A stretch of 64,000 bases of DNA from Primorskyibacter flagellatus (GCF_900176485.1 NZ_FWYD01000012.1:1-64000); one strand, 5' to 3'; numbered from the stretch's first letter, positions 51,311-60,736 are shown. Numbers and translations: made by a program. The notes: generated by a model from the letters alone, not told the origin.

Positions 51311-53941
51311 CTGAATAACGTTCATCCCCCACTGCTTAGATCGTATCACTCTTGGATCGCCAATGAAACACTCGAAGATTACTCGCTTCGATATGCGGCG
51401 CGTTCCTTCCGAAAATGGTCACCCTCTGTCATAGCCAACACCGCCCTTGGCGGAATTTCATTTCTAGCGCTTGAAGCCATCGGTGGCGCGATTACGCTGA
51501 GCTATGGTTTTGCGAACGCGTTTCCTGCCATCTTACTGGCGATTGTGTTCATTTTCATCTCCAGCTTTCCGATTGCCTATTATTCCAGTCGTTACAATAT
51601 CGACATGGACCTGCTGACCAGAGGCGCAGGGTTCGGGTATGTCGGCTCGACAATTACCTCGCTTGTCTACGCCACTTTCACCTTCATCTTCTTTGCGCTC
51701 GAAGGCGCGATCATGGCTCAGGCCCTGCTGCTTCTCGCAGGTATTCCGCTCGTTCTTGGCTATCTTATCTCGTCGATCGTCATCATCCCGATCACTTTCA
51801 TGGGTGTTACGATGATCAACCGCGTTCAGTTGATCAGCCAACCAATATGGGTTGCGATGCAGTTGCTGCCGTTTGCCTATATTCTCTACGAGGATCCGGA
51901 AACCATTCAGCGTTGGACCGGATTTGTGGGGGCGCAGGCCGGCGGAGATCACTTCAATCTGTTGTCGTTCGGTAGTGCGTTGGGGATCTTGTTCGCCCTT
52001 TCCATCCAGATCGGTGAACAGGTGGACTACCTTCGATTCCTGCCCGACAAGAACGAAAAGAACCGGGTCAGTTGGTGGATGGCGGTAATCTTTGCAGGCC
52101 CTGGCTGGATTCTGGTCGGCGGGCTGAAGATTCTGTTCGGCAGTTTTCTTGCGGTGTTGGTCATTTCGGTGGGGCTGCCCAGGACAACCGCACTGGAGCC
52201 CGTCCACATGTACCTTCAGGCTTATGAATATGTCAGCGCTGATCCGGGGATCGTGCTTGTGGCGGCAACGGTCTTTGTCATCATTTCGCAAATCAAGATC
52301 AATGTCACCAATGCCTATGCTGGGTCACTGGCTTGGTCCAACTTTTTTTCGCGGGTGACATTGTACCATCCAGGACGCGTTGTCTGGCTATTGTTCAATA
52401 TTATGATTTCGCTCTTGCTGATGATGTTGGGGGTTTTTGACACACTCGACGTGGTGTTGGCGATCTACTCGGTCATCGCGGCAGCATGGGTAGGGGCGAT
52501 ATTTGCCGATCTGGCGATTTTGAAACCGCTGGGGGTCAGCCCCTCGTTCACCGAATTCAAACGAGCGTATTTGCCCGATTTCAACCCGGTCGGATGTGGC
52601 GCGATGGCATTGGCTTCGTTGGTCTCTTTTGTCGTTTTCGCGGGTTTTTTTGGTGAGCTGGCTCAGGCCTATGCCGCACCTTTGGCGTTTGTTATTGCGT
52701 TGGTCACGGCAGTCGTGATCGGCATCGCAACACGCGGACGTTACTATATTGCGCGCCCGTCCGTAACGTTGCCCGGACATGAGCAGGCAACCATCCAATG
52801 CGAATTATGCGGGTTCGCGTATGAACGCCCTGACATGGCGCATTGTCCGTTTTATCAACGCCCGATCTGTTCGCTGTGTTGCAGCCTGGAATCCCACTGT
52901 CACGATATTTGCAAAGCACCCCAAGCCGCAGGGGATACGGGTTCTCGGCTTCGATTCGGTAGGTTGAGAAACAAGATTGCCCCCAATACGGTCAAACGAC
53001 TGGTCAAGGCCGCAGGCGTTTTTCTTGCCCTGACGGTGGTGGTCGCAGCCGCGATTTTGATCACCTATCGCCTGATCGAGCCGCATCCTGAAACCACACC
53101 CCTGAACAGTGGTTTTATCCTGATTGGTGTCTTCTTGGCCTTGCTGCCTCTGCTGGCGGTCGGGACTTGGTGGATCGTGCTCTCGCACGAAAGCCGCGAA
53201 CTGGCAGAACGAGACTTGTTGACCTCTATGGAGAAACTCGCGAAGGCGCAAAAAGATCTGGCCGCAAATGAACGGCTGGCCGCCATCGGGGAGGTGACAG
53301 CGACTGTCAGTCACGAATTGAGAAATCCATTGGGGACTTTGGTTAACTCCGCCGATGTGCTGCGCCGCTCGGTGACCGGGAAAGAGACCGAAACTCTGAC
53401 TGAATTGGACCGATTGCAACGCAATGCCTGGCGATGCGTCAAAATCATAGATGACCTGCTGGACTTCTCGCGCAATTATTCCTTCCATGCGGCGGAAATC
53501 GAACTGGATGGTTGGGTAACGCGGACACTGGGGGACATAGACCCTGCCATGCGCGAGCGGCTTGTCCTTGACCTCCGGTCGGAGGGCACAATTCTTGCAG
53601 ACAGCGAGCGGTTGAGACAGGCTTTCGTGAATATCCTGAATAACGCGTTACAAGCCACTGACCTGGGCAGGGAGGATGCTTCGATCACTGTCTCAACGTA
53701 CGTTGATGATGGCGAGGTTGTTCTGGACGTGACTGATAAAGGAGTGGGGATGACAGACGACATCCAGCTGCGGATATTCGAGCCACTATTCAGTACCAAG
53801 GCTTTCGGCGTCGGACTGGGTATGCCCCTGGTCAGACGCATCGTCGAGCATATGGATGGAAAGGTGAGCGTCGTCAGCAAACTTGGTGTCGGAACCACGA
53901 TACGGTGTCGTCTGCCGCTGGTAGGGACACTTAAAAAATGA
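51311..53941 (+). CDS. Permease-like sensor histidine kinase with Cys/His-rich linker
   Basis: From CTG at 51311 this is 876 residues; the first standard start (GTG, 51545) would cut into a membrane helix. The frame before 51545 reads as good family sequence (YSLRYAARSFRKWSP, TALGGISFLALEAIGGAITL). About 12 membrane segments resembling a purine-cytosine permease/NCS1 transporter cover residues about 50-460. A Cys/His-rich segment follows (C497, C500, C512, C520, C523, C524, C530, C534), then a two-helix region, HisKA with H668 in SHELRNP and an ATPase domain (NNALQAT, DKGVGM, GVGLGMPLV). The permease part probably senses or carries a nitrogenous ligand. It overlaps the next gene by 4 bp. Confidence 0.85.
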   Translation: MNNVHPPLLRSYHSWIANETLEDYSLRYAARSFRKWSPSVIANTALGGISFLALEAIGGAITLSYGFANAFPAILLAIVFIFISSFPIAYYSSRYNIDMDLLTRGAGFGYVGSTITSLVYATFTFIFFALEGAIMAQALLLLAGIPLVLGYLISSIVIIPITFMGVTMINRVQLISQPIWVAMQLLPFAYILYEDPETIQRWTGFVGAQAGGDHFNLLSFGSALGILFALSIQIGEQVDYLRFLPDKNEKNRVSWWMAVIFAGPGWILVGGLKILFGSFLAVLVISVGLPRTTALEPVHMYLQAYEYVSADPGIVLVAATVFVIISQIKINVTNAYAGSLAWSNFFSRVTLYHPGRVVWLLFNIMISLLLMMLGVFDTLDVVLAIYSVIAAAWVGAIFADLAILKPLGVSPSFTEFKRAYLPDFNPVGCGAMALASLVSFVVFAGFFGELAQAYAAPLAFVIALVTAVVIGIATRGRYYIARPSVTLPGHEQATIQCELCGFAYERPDMAHCPFYQRPICSLCCSLESHCHDICKAPQAAGDTGSRLRFGRLRNKIAPNTVKRLVKAAGVFLALTVVVAAAILITYRLIEPHPETTPLNSGFILIGVFLALLPLLAVGTWWIVLSHESRELAERDLLTSMEKLAKAQKDLAANERLAAIGEVTATVSHELRNPLGTLVNSADVLRRSVTGKETETLTELDRLQRNAWRCVKIIDDLLDFSRNYSFHAAEIELDGWVTRTLGDIDPAMRERLVLDLRSEGTILADSERLRQAFVNILNNALQATDLGREDASITVSTYVDDGEVVLDVTDKGVGMTDDIQLRIFEPLFSTKAFGVGLGMPLVRRIVEHMDGKVSVVSKLGVGTTIRCRLPLVGTLKK

Positions 53942-55101
53942 CGGCAGGTCCGCGCCGGATCGTGCTGATCGTCGATGACGACATCGATTTCTCGGAAAGC
54001 CTTGGTAGATTGTTGGCGCTAGAGAATTATAGCGTTCTACGCGCCGACAGTATGGCCTCCGCTAAGAAGATCGTCCAGCAACACCCCGTAGCTGTCGCTC
54101 TTGTCGATATTCGTCTTGGCTCGGGCAATGACGGGTTGGATGTGGTCCGCGAACTGCGCCGGATCAATCCCGACCTGATGTGCCTGATGATCACGGCTTT
54201 CGTTTCGGTAGAAACTGCGGTTCAGGCTTTGCAGGCCGGAGCTTACGATTATCTTTCCAAACCGTTTCACAGCGAAGACATGCTGTCCACATTGGACCGG
54301 TGTGTTGAACGGATTCAACTTCTGGACGCGCAAAAGCTGAACGACGTAAGACTGCGCCAAAAGCAGCAAATGGAAGCACTCGGTCAATTGGCAAGTGGCA
54401 TAGCCCATGATTTCAACAACATTCTTGCAGTCCTTCTGAGCAATCTGAGATTGCTGGAAGAGCGGATTGGCACGGCGCAGCCGGCAGTCACGGAACTGGT
54501 TACCGAAGCAATCGGTGCGACGCATACCGGTAGTGAACTGACATCCAGACTATTGAATTTCGGATCGCGACCGGAAGACGAAGATCAGGTGGTTGATCTC
54601 GCAGCGATGTTGCCTGACTTCGCAATGATGCTGCGTAGAACTTTGGGTAAAGAATGGAGCGTCCGTCTTGACTTGCCGGATCAACTCTACATGCTCGTTT
54701 TTTCGCGCGGGCTGTTGGAAACTAGCTTGCTGAACCTTGCACTGAACGCCCGAGACGCCATGGCTACTGGGGGGACGATCACGATCAAGGCACGAAACCA
54801 TCATGTCGGCCCGGTGTCTGCGACCGAACAAACGCGACCGATTATCGGTGAATTTGTTGCAATTTCGGTGATAGATACAGGCACAGGCATGTCAGACCAT
54901 GTGCGGACTCGGGCGTTTGACCCGCTTTTCACGACAAAGAAGCGCGGTGATGGTAACGGCCTTGGATTGACGATGGTGGACAACTTTGTGCGGACCCATG
55001 GTGGCTGGATGGAAATTGACAGTACACTGGGACAGGGTACGACAATGACGCTCCTGCTGCCTGGCAGATTTCAGATCGGCCCTGACGGGGCAAACATATA
55101 A
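53938..55101 (+). CDS. Response-regulator/histidine-kinase fusion
   Basis: A 387-residue cytoplasmic protein. The receiver domain (residues 1-125) has DDD at 13-15, phospho-acceptor D57 in LVDIRLG and K108. A short coiled linker leads to HisKA with H157 in IAHDFNN and a HATPase domain (NLALNARDAM, DTGTGM, GNGLGLTMV). Such hybrid order (REC first) suggests it takes phosphate from the permease-kinase and relays it onward. It converges with the OmpR-type regulator; the two genes overlap by 31 bp at their 3' ends. Confidence 0.88.
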   Translation: MTAGPRRIVLIVDDDIDFSESLGRLLALENYSVLRADSMASAKKIVQQHPVAVALVDIRLGSGNDGLDVVRELRRINPDLMCLMITAFVSVETAVQALQAGAYDYLSKPFHSEDMLSTLDRCVERIQLLDAQKLNDVRLRQKQQMEALGQLASGIAHDFNNILAVLLSNLRLLEERIGTAQPAVTELVTEAIGATHTGSELTSRLLNFGSRPEDEDQVVDLAAMLPDFAMMLRRTLGKEWSVRLDLPDQLYMLVFSRGLLETSLLNLALNARDAMATGGTITIKARNHHVGPVSATEQTRPIIGEFVAISVIDTGTGMSDHVRTRAFDPLFTTKKRGDGNGLGLTMVDNFVRTHGGWMEIDSTLGQGTTMTLLLPGRFQIGPDGANI

Positions 55102-55805
55102 CCAATACCACGCACGGTTTTGATAAGTTGCGCGTCGTCGGCGGTGTCGCCCAGTTTGCGGCGGATCTTGCCAATCAAAACGTCAATGCTGCGGTCATAG
55201 GGTGACCAGGAACGGTTTGCGACGATGTCCAGTATCTGTTCACGGGTCAGAACCCGCCCCCGCCGTTGTGCAAGCGCACGCAGAACGTCGAATTCGCGGC
55301 TGGTCAGCCGTATCCGTTCACCAGTCGCTGCCAGCAGATCATACCGTTCAAGATCCAGTTTCCAGCCGGCAAAGCTGAGCATCTCCATATGTTGTTCAGG
55401 GTTGGAAGCGTGCTCCATCTGTCTTGAATATCGCCGCATCACGGTACGCATCCTCGCCAGCAACTCGCGCGGCTCGAATGGCTTGGTGACATAATCATCT
55501 GCTCCTAATTCCAGACAGACGACCTTGTCGATTGTTGTGTCTTTGCCCGACAGAATAATCAGCGGGTAGTCATATTGGCCCCGCAGCCGTCTTGCCAGAG
55601 TCACGCCGTCTTCCCCCTCCGGGAATCCCAAGTCGAGCAGGATCAGATTGAAAGCATCATCTGCCAGTGCGCGCCGCATCTTGCGCCCTTCATGGGCCGT
55701 CTTCACGACAAACCCTTCCTCACCCAAAAACCGTTTGAGAAAGGTACAGATACCGCGGTCATCATCGACGACCAAAACCTTGTTTGGTTTGTATCCGTTT
55801 GCCAT
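55071..55805 (-). CDS. OmpR-family response regulator
   Basis: A 244-residue response regulator. The receiver has the DDD acid cluster at 14-16, phospho-acceptor D58 in LLDLGFP and KPFEP; the winged-helix output domain has RLTSREFDVLRALAQRRGRVLTREQIL and SIDVLIGKIRRKLG. The ATG at 55805 is preferred over an upstream TTG at 55823. It is convergent with the receiver-kinase gene and divergent from fmdA, so it is a good candidate to control the formamidase operon. Confidence 0.9.
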   Translation of the reverse strand: MANGYKPNKVLVVDDDRGICTFLKRFLGEEGFVVKTAHEGRKMRRALADDAFNLILLDLGFPEGEDGVTLARRLRGQYDYPLIILSGKDTTIDKVVCLELGADDYVTKPFEPRELLARMRTVMRRYSRQMEHASNPEQHMEMLSFAGWKLDLERYDLLAATGERIRLTSREFDVLRALAQRRGRVLTREQILDIVANRSWSPYDRSIDVLIGKIRRKLGDTADDAQLIKTVRGIGYMFAPSGPI

Positions 55806-56154
55806 GAGCCAAGGGTATGCCAATTCTTTCCGCCAAGTCGACTACGAAGACAGCGCGGGGACTTTCAAATTGTCATTACAACTGGTCTCGCGTGATCTTC
55901 TGCAACAGACGATCACAATATTCGAGTATTAAGCCACTGAAAGTTATTAAAAATATGGTCGGGCAAGGCTTTGTCGCTTTGCAAGCGCACAGCGCCTTCG
56001 GTTACAAAAGTTTACAATACTGCGCACGTCGGACACAGTGCAATTACGCGACGTTGTTAAGAACTTTCCCATCCGTGCAACCTTTTGAACTTGCGCCGGA
56101 TCCGCAACCGCGGGGTGCGATTTTGTCATCCCGTAGCACTCAGGGAGAAACAAC
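55806..56154. other. Divergent control region between OmpR-type regulator and fmdA
   Basis: About 350 bp without a gene. It should hold promoters for both directions. It is AT-rich around 55910-55960, but I could not assign -35/-10 pairs or a clear regulator site by eye. GGGAG lies about 9 nt before the fmdA ATG. Confidence 0.5.
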
Positions 56155-57381
56155 ATGCCAAGAACAGTATTTGAAGTTGACCTCAACAAGGCGCCGGAAG
56201 ATCACGATATCAAGACCCACAATCGTTGGCATCCAGATATACCGTTCGTAGAGATGTTGAAGCCCAATGAAACTGTGCGTGTTGAATGCCATGACTGGAC
56301 CGGCGGGCAAATCGGCAACAATGACAGCGCCAACGATATCCGCGACGTTGACCTGACCCGAGTCCATTATCTGAGTGGTCCGTTCGGGGTTGAAGGCGCG
56401 GAGCCAGGTGATCTGCTGGTTGTAAATATTCTGGACCTGGGGGCAAAACCGGATTCTGAGTGGGGCTTCAACGGGTTGTTTGCCAAGGAAAACGGCGGCG
56501 GCTTTCTGACCGAACATTATCCCAACGCAAGCAAATCCTGTTGGGATTTTCAAGGCATCTACACCACTTCGCGGCACATTCCCGGCGTTCGTTACCCCGG
56601 CATCATCCATCCGGGACTGATCGGTTGTCTGCCTGATCGCAAGTTGCTGGACGAAGCCAATAGGCGCGAAACCGAACTGGTATCGACCGACCCCGATCGG
56701 GTTCCACCGTTGGCCGCGCTACCCTATTCGGACACTGCGCTCATGGGACAGATGAAAGGTGACGCTTCCAGTACCGCTGCCGCCGAGGCATGGCGCACTG
56801 TTCCGCCACGCGAGCACGGCGGAAACTGTGACATCAAGAACCTGTCGCGTGGATCGAAAGTCTATTTCCCCGTGTACGTCAAAGGTGCCGGGCTTTCGAT
56901 GGGTGACATTCACTTTTCACAGGGGGACGGTGAAATCACCTTCTGCGGCGCAATCGAGATGGCCGGATGGATCGATATCAGCGTCGACGTGATCAAAGGA
57001 GGTATGGCCAAATACAATGTCATCAACCCGATCTTCAAACCCAGCCCAATTGATCCGCATTTTGACGACTACCTGATCTTCGAAGGGATTTCGGTCGATG
57101 AGCATACCGGCGAGCAGTACTATCTTGATGCTCATGTCGCCTATCGTCGTGCCTGCCTTAACGCTATAGAATATCTGAAGAAATTCGGATATTCGGGTGA
57201 GCAAGCCTACATGATACTGGGTACGGCCCCGGTAGAGGGCCGCATCGCCGGGATCGTCGACATTCCAAACGTCTGTGCCACACTCGCAATTCCGACTGCG
57301 ATATTTGATTTCGACATCAACCCCAATTCAACCGGACCGACAAAACAGGTTTCCGGGGCCGACGTGGCCAAGACCAGCTAG
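56155..57381 (+). CDS. fmdA: Formamidase (acetamidase/formamidase family)
   Basis: A 408-residue FmdA/AmdA-type amidase, full length for the family. Signatures are HNRWHPDIPFVEMLKPNETVRVECHDWTGGQIGNND at the N-terminus, HPGLIGCLPD, GGNCDIKNLSRGSKVYFPVYVKGAGLSMGDIHFSQGDGEI in the middle, and the late IVDIPNVCATLAIP. The enzyme hydrolyses formamide (or short amides) to ammonia and formate in the cytoplasm. It is followed by an AmiS/UreI-like channel and an FmdB-type protein, the usual formamidase operon. Confidence 0.95.
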   Translation: MPRTVFEVDLNKAPEDHDIKTHNRWHPDIPFVEMLKPNETVRVECHDWTGGQIGNNDSANDIRDVDLTRVHYLSGPFGVEGAEPGDLLVVNILDLGAKPDSEWGFNGLFAKENGGGFLTEHYPNASKSCWDFQGIYTTSRHIPGVRYPGIIHPGLIGCLPDRKLLDEANRRETELVSTDPDRVPPLAALPYSDTALMGQMKGDASSTAAAEAWRTVPPREHGGNCDIKNLSRGSKVYFPVYVKGAGLSMGDIHFSQGDGEITFCGAIEMAGWIDISVDVIKGGMAKYNVINPIFKPSPIDPHFDDYLIFEGISVDEHTGEQYYLDAHVAYRRACLNAIEYLKKFGYSGEQAYMILGTAPVEGRIAGIVDIPNVCATLAIPTAIFDFDINPNSTGPTKQVSGADVAKTS

Positions 57382-57405
57382 CACGCTCAATCCCTAAAAA
57401 AACAC

Positions 57406-57430
57406 GCGGCCGGGTCAGAGGCTCGGCCGC
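57406..57430 (+). other. Hairpin between fmdA and the amide channel gene
   Basis: GCGGCCG (57406-57412) can pair with CGGCCGC (57424-57430) over an 11-nt loop. No T tract follows on the plus strand, while an A tract precedes it, so it is more likely an mRNA-stability or attenuation element than a terminator for fmdA. Confidence 0.45.
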
Positions 57431-57456
57431 TTAACCGAAAAAGGGAGGAATGGGGA

Positions 57457-57966
57457 ATGCTTGGATTCCTATTGCTGTATGTAGGGGTTGTTCTGGTTCT
57501 GAACAGTCTTTGGCTGGCAGGTAAGATCGAGGATCGTGAAATTGTTGTTATCAACGTGGTATCAGGCACCGCAGCGCTTCTGGTCGCGCTTGTCTTGGTG
57601 TTCGGCAGCGATGCCGATGCTGGATCAATCCGCGCCGGATCGCTCACGTTGCTGTTCGCGACGACTTATTTCTGGGTGGCTTACAACCGGCTTGTTGCCG
57701 TGGACGGGCGGGGGTTGGGCTGGTTTAGCCTGTTTGTTTCGATCACGATCGTGCCTGCCTCGCTTAAGGCACTGACGACGGCGCAAACTACGCTGGATAT
57801 ATGGATGGGAGTGAACTGGGCACTGTGGGCCGTTCTCTGGTTCATGTATTTTCTGTTGCTTGCCATGAAGCGCCCTATCCTGAAAGCGACCGCCGCCATG
57901 ACACTGCTTACGGGCATCGTGAGCGGCTGGATCCCGGGCTTTCTGATCCTGGACGGACTGCTGTGA
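57457..57966 (+). CDS. AmiS/UreI-family amide or urea channel
   Basis: A 169-residue membrane protein with six predicted helices. It starts LGFLLLYVGVVLVLNSLWL and has LLFATTYFWVAYNRL in the middle and a WALWAVLWFMYFLLLAMKR helix near the end, the pattern of AmiS/UreI channels. It probably admits formamide, short amides or urea for FmdA. GGAGG lies 13 nt upstream of the ATG. Confidence 0.9.
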   Translation: MLGFLLLYVGVVLVLNSLWLAGKIEDREIVVINVVSGTAALLVALVLVFGSDADAGSIRAGSLTLLFATTYFWVAYNRLVAVDGRGLGWFSLFVSITIVPASLKALTTAQTTLDIWMGVNWALWAVLWFMYFLLLAMKRPILKATAAMTLLTGIVSGWIPGFLILDGLL

Positions 57967-58024
57967 CGCCTGCACGTCACTTTTTACAACACGAAACCAC
58001 CTCCAGTCAGAAGTGAGGAAAAAG

Positions 58025-58327
58025 ATGCCGATCTATACGTATACTTGCACCGATTGTGGATCATTTGACACTTGGAGTACGATTGTCGATGCCTCAAATA
58101 AGATAAGCTGTCCTGTCTGTTCCAGTCCGAGCCCCCGACAGGTGGCGTTGCCTGGACTAAACCTAATGAACTCGACACTGCGCGGGTACATGTCGCGTTC
58201 GGAAAAAAGCGGGAGCGAGCCGCGGGTCGTCAACAAGAAGCACCTGGCGGGATGCGGGTGCCCGATGTGCAAGATCGGAAAGCCCAAAGAAAGACCGACG
58301 AGATACAAGTGGATGATTGGCCACTGA
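58025..58327 (+). CDS. FmdB-family zinc ribbon protein
   Basis: A 100-residue protein. The N-terminal FmdB/CxxC_CxxC_SSSS zinc ribbon has two Cys pairs, CTDC (residues 8-11) and CPVC (about 31-34); a second Cys-rich patch, CGCPMC, lies near residue 84. FmdB proteins accompany formamidases and are thought to be regulatory. The ATG at 58025 is preceded by GAGG; a GTG at 58013 is less likely. Confidence 0.88.
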   Translation: MPIYTYTCTDCGSFDTWSTIVDASNKISCPVCSSPSPRQVALPGLNLMNSTLRGYMSRSEKSGSEPRVVNKKHLAGCGCPMCKIGKPKERPTRYKWMIGH

Positions 58328-58340
58328 ACAGAGTGGCCTG

Positions 58341-58591
58341 CGGCCGGTTTCGTCCAGGTGCCACGTTCGGCTGAGGCAAGACTTGTGCTTGAATGAGCGT
58401 TTGGCGATCTCAGGGCCGAACTTGCGTACCCACCCATAGATCGTTGCGTCATCCACATGGACACCGCGCTCCTCGAGCAGATCCTTCACATCGTGATAGA
58501 ACAACGCGAACCGACAGTACCAGCGAACAACTTGCAGAATGACTTCCGTTGGAAAGCGGTGACGTTTGAACGGGCTCTTTGATGCTGGCAT
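58341..58591 (-). pseudogene. IS6-family transposase N-terminal fragment
   Basis: About 85 residues match the start of IS6-family transposases: FKRHRFPTEVILQVVRWYCRF, VKDLLEERGVHVDDATIYGWVRKFGPEIAKR, then TWHLDET with the first DDE Asp. Beyond that the sequence leaves the family and runs into the FmdB gene. The catalytic remainder is missing, so the element is dead. Confidence 0.8.
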
Positions 58592-58639
58592 CGGACAATT
58601 CTTTATCAAAGGCCTGATCATGTGCTGAAGCCGGAACTT

Positions 58640-58820
58640 AACGCAACAATCCCGGATTTTTTGGATGCAACGACCCGGAGGCGACGAGCGATTGGAAAAA
58701 AGGAACTGTCGCTCTCAGCGACAGCCCCTTTTCCTTCAGCGCCAGTTTGACCACCTTGCGACGCACCTCATCAGGAATACGATTCCAGACGTGCTTTGGC
58801 TTGGGGGATTTATCCTCCAA
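58640..58820 (-). pseudogene. IS3-type transposase fragment
   Basis: The frame begins PKPKHVWNRIPDEVRRKVVKLALKEKGLS, like the start of an IS3-family OrfB-type helix-turn-helix region (VWNRIPDEVR...LALE), then breaks into unrelated sequence with a stop at 58640. It abuts the IS6 fragment, so this gap is a graveyard of at least two elements. Confidence 0.6.
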
Positions 58821-58848
58821 GCCAGCTTCGCCACGCTTCAGATGCCGA

Positions 58849-59871
58849 TCATACCGGCACCAGCCGGCAGTCGTTCAGTAACTCGCGCACAGCCGCGCCT
58901 AAAAAATCATTATCCTTAGGATTGCGCCCCGATCCAGCCCAGTGCCCCCAATCCGACGGGATTGGACGGCATTCGGCGTTTGGCATTTGCGACACTTCAA
59001 ATGCTGCGTCTTCCTTGGGAAAATACGCATCCGTCGCGCCGGGCATCACCACGGTTCGCGCCGTAATACTGGCCAAGGCTGCTTCGAAACCCGCGTGATC
59101 AGGATGGGTGCCAATATCCGCCGCCAGCCACGTGCGGACCTGGGATAGCATGTTATTGGCATCGAACCCGGCGAAGGTTTTTTCCCAATAATCAACAAGA
59201 AAGGCCGAGAGGCTTTCAAATCCCAGCTGTTCCCAAGCCCGCATCCGATAGAAACCATGAGTCGGTGCCCAAGCCGACCAAGCCCGGCCGACTGCCTTCA
59301 GCCCCATGGTAGGCGGGTTGGTATAATAGCCCCTGCGAAACGCCGGATCGCAGGCGAGGATTGCCACCATTCCTTCCAGAAAGGCCTTGTTGTGATCCGA
59401 AACACGCGCAGCCCCGCAGTAAGGCAGCGCGGCCGCCACGAAATCCGGGTAGGATGACGCCCACTCGAAGGTTTGAAGCGCACCCATGGAGTGTCCCAGA
59501 ACAAGCGCCACATGCTTGATTCCCAGGTGATCCGCCAAGGCCCGTTGCAGACGCACATTGTCCCGGATCGTCATCAAGGGAAAGTTTGGTCCGCTGAACG
59601 GAGCTGGTGTGTTGTCGGGCGAGGAGCTTAGTCCGTTGCCGGAGAGATTGGTCAGCACGATGAAGTGGCGCGCCGGGTCCAGTGGGGCCCCTGCGCCGAT
59701 TAGAAACTTGCACTGCTCATGTGTGGCCCCGAAATGGCTGCAATAGATCACGGCATTACGGCCATCCGGGTCCAGTGTACCCATCGTTTCGTAGGCCAAC
59801 ACTGCCTCGGGCAGGACGGTGCCGCATTCCAGCGCGAAATCGGTCACACAAAATGTCTGATGGGTGTTCAT
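58849..59871 (-). CDS. Alpha/beta hydrolase, homoserine O-acetyltransferase-like
   Basis: A 340-residue MetX-like alpha/beta hydrolase. It has LAYETMGTLDPDGRNAVIYCSHF near the N-terminus, the nucleophile elbow GHSMGA (about residues 127-132), the acid-bearing PGATDAYFP and the catalytic His in DWGHWAGSG (about 318). MetX proteins acetylate homoserine, but the catabolic neighbours (amidohydrolase, SDR, flavin monooxygenase) favour an ester or C-N/C-C bond hydrolase. The ATG at 59871 lies 9 bp after the amidohydrolase stop. Confidence 0.82.
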   Translation of the reverse strand: MNTHQTFCVTDFALECGTVLPEAVLAYETMGTLDPDGRNAVIYCSHFGATHEQCKFLIGAGAPLDPARHFIVLTNLSGNGLSSSPDNTPAPFSGPNFPLMTIRDNVRLQRALADHLGIKHVALVLGHSMGALQTFEWASSYPDFVAAALPYCGAARVSDHNKAFLEGMVAILACDPAFRRGYYTNPPTMGLKAVGRAWSAWAPTHGFYRMRAWEQLGFESLSAFLVDYWEKTFAGFDANNMLSQVRTWLAADIGTHPDHAGFEAALASITARTVVMPGATDAYFPKEDAAFEVSQMPNAECRPIPSDWGHWAGSGRNPKDNDFLGAAVRELLNDCRLVPV

Positions 59872-59879
59872 CGGGCCCT

Positions 59880-60716
59880 CTAATCGCGGGTTAGCAGCGC
59901 TTTGGCGTTGTCGTGAAACACCTTTTTCAGCACATCTGGCGCGTATCCGAGATTCTTGAACTGTTCTACTTCTTCCTTCAGGCTGTCGCACTGTCCACCG
60001 GGATAGGCGGTGGCAAAAAGCACTTTGTCGGGGATCAGCGTATTGGCGGCCTGCACGATCATCTCGGCTCCCGGCATTGTGTGATAGCCGGCGTTTTCAA
60101 ACCACACATTGTCATGGCGCATAGCGATCGCGATCATCTGTTGGGTCCAGGGCCAACCGCCATGAGAACAGACAATGTCCAGATCCGGAAGATCTGTGGC
60201 CAGCGCGTCCACTGTCATCGGATCACCATGTTCCATTCGCAGCGGCTTTATCGGCAAAGGTCCGATGGTCAGGATCACCGGCACGTTCAACTCGATGCAC
60301 TTCTCGTAAAGCGGATAAAGACGCCGATCATTCGGTGCCATGAAGGCGAAACACGGATCAAGCGAGACGCCCGAGAGACCCAGTTCGCGAATGGCGCGAT
60401 CGATTTCTTCGACCGCGGCCCGGCCCTTGAGCGGATCGGCCCCGGCAAAACCGATGATGCGATCTGGATACTTGCCCACGATTTCAGCGAGGTAGTCGTT
60501 AGAGACTTTCTCGCCCCAGTTGGTTTCAGCATCCCGGGCAGGTATGACGGCCTGGGTCACGCCGGCAGCATCCAGTGTCGCGATGAAATCCTCGATCGAG
60601 CCGAGCGGTTTGGGTTTGAAACCCATGCGCTCGAACTCATCGATCATTGCGGGATTGGTCTGGACATATTCAAATTCCCTGGTGGTCGGCCGTGCCCTGA
60701 AATCGATGATATTCAT
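59880..60716 (-). CDS. Amidohydrolase family 2 (TIM-barrel) protein
   Basis: A 278-residue amidohydrolase-2 protein. It starts MNIIDFRARPTTREFE, a diverged version of the HxH metal motif (here FRAR), so the first metal His residues are missing. Later segments are typical: VPVILTIGPLPIKPL, DIVCSHGGWPWTQQ (His), NVWFENAG and a C-terminal FHDNAKALL. The family includes decarboxylases of the ACMSD type and hydrolases of aromatic ring-cleavage products. AGGA lies 7 nt before the ATG at 60716. Its activity may differ from normal members because of the N-terminal substitution. Confidence 0.82.
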   Translation of the reverse strand: MNIIDFRARPTTREFEYVQTNPAMIDEFERMGFKPKPLGSIEDFIATLDAAGVTQAVIPARDAETNWGEKVSNDYLAEIVGKYPDRIIGFAGADPLKGRAAVEEIDRAIRELGLSGVSLDPCFAFMAPNDRRLYPLYEKCIELNVPVILTIGPLPIKPLRMEHGDPMTVDALATDLPDLDIVCSHGGWPWTQQMIAIAMRHDNVWFENAGYHTMPGAEMIVQAANTLIPDKVLFATAYPGGQCDSLKEEVEQFKNLGYAPDVLKKVFHDNAKALLTRD

Positions 60717-60736
60717 GGGAAAATCCTTTTTTACCG

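Noticed and set aside
51533-52291. A 252-residue minus-strand frame
   Set aside because: Antisense to the permease part of the sensor kinase; charged low-complexity sequence without domains.
58849-59871. Methionine biosynthesis homoserine O-acetyltransferase
   Set aside because: MetX-like, but the nucleophile elbow is GHSMGA rather than the GGSMGG usual in MetX and the operon is catabolic; kept as a generic alpha/beta hydrolase.
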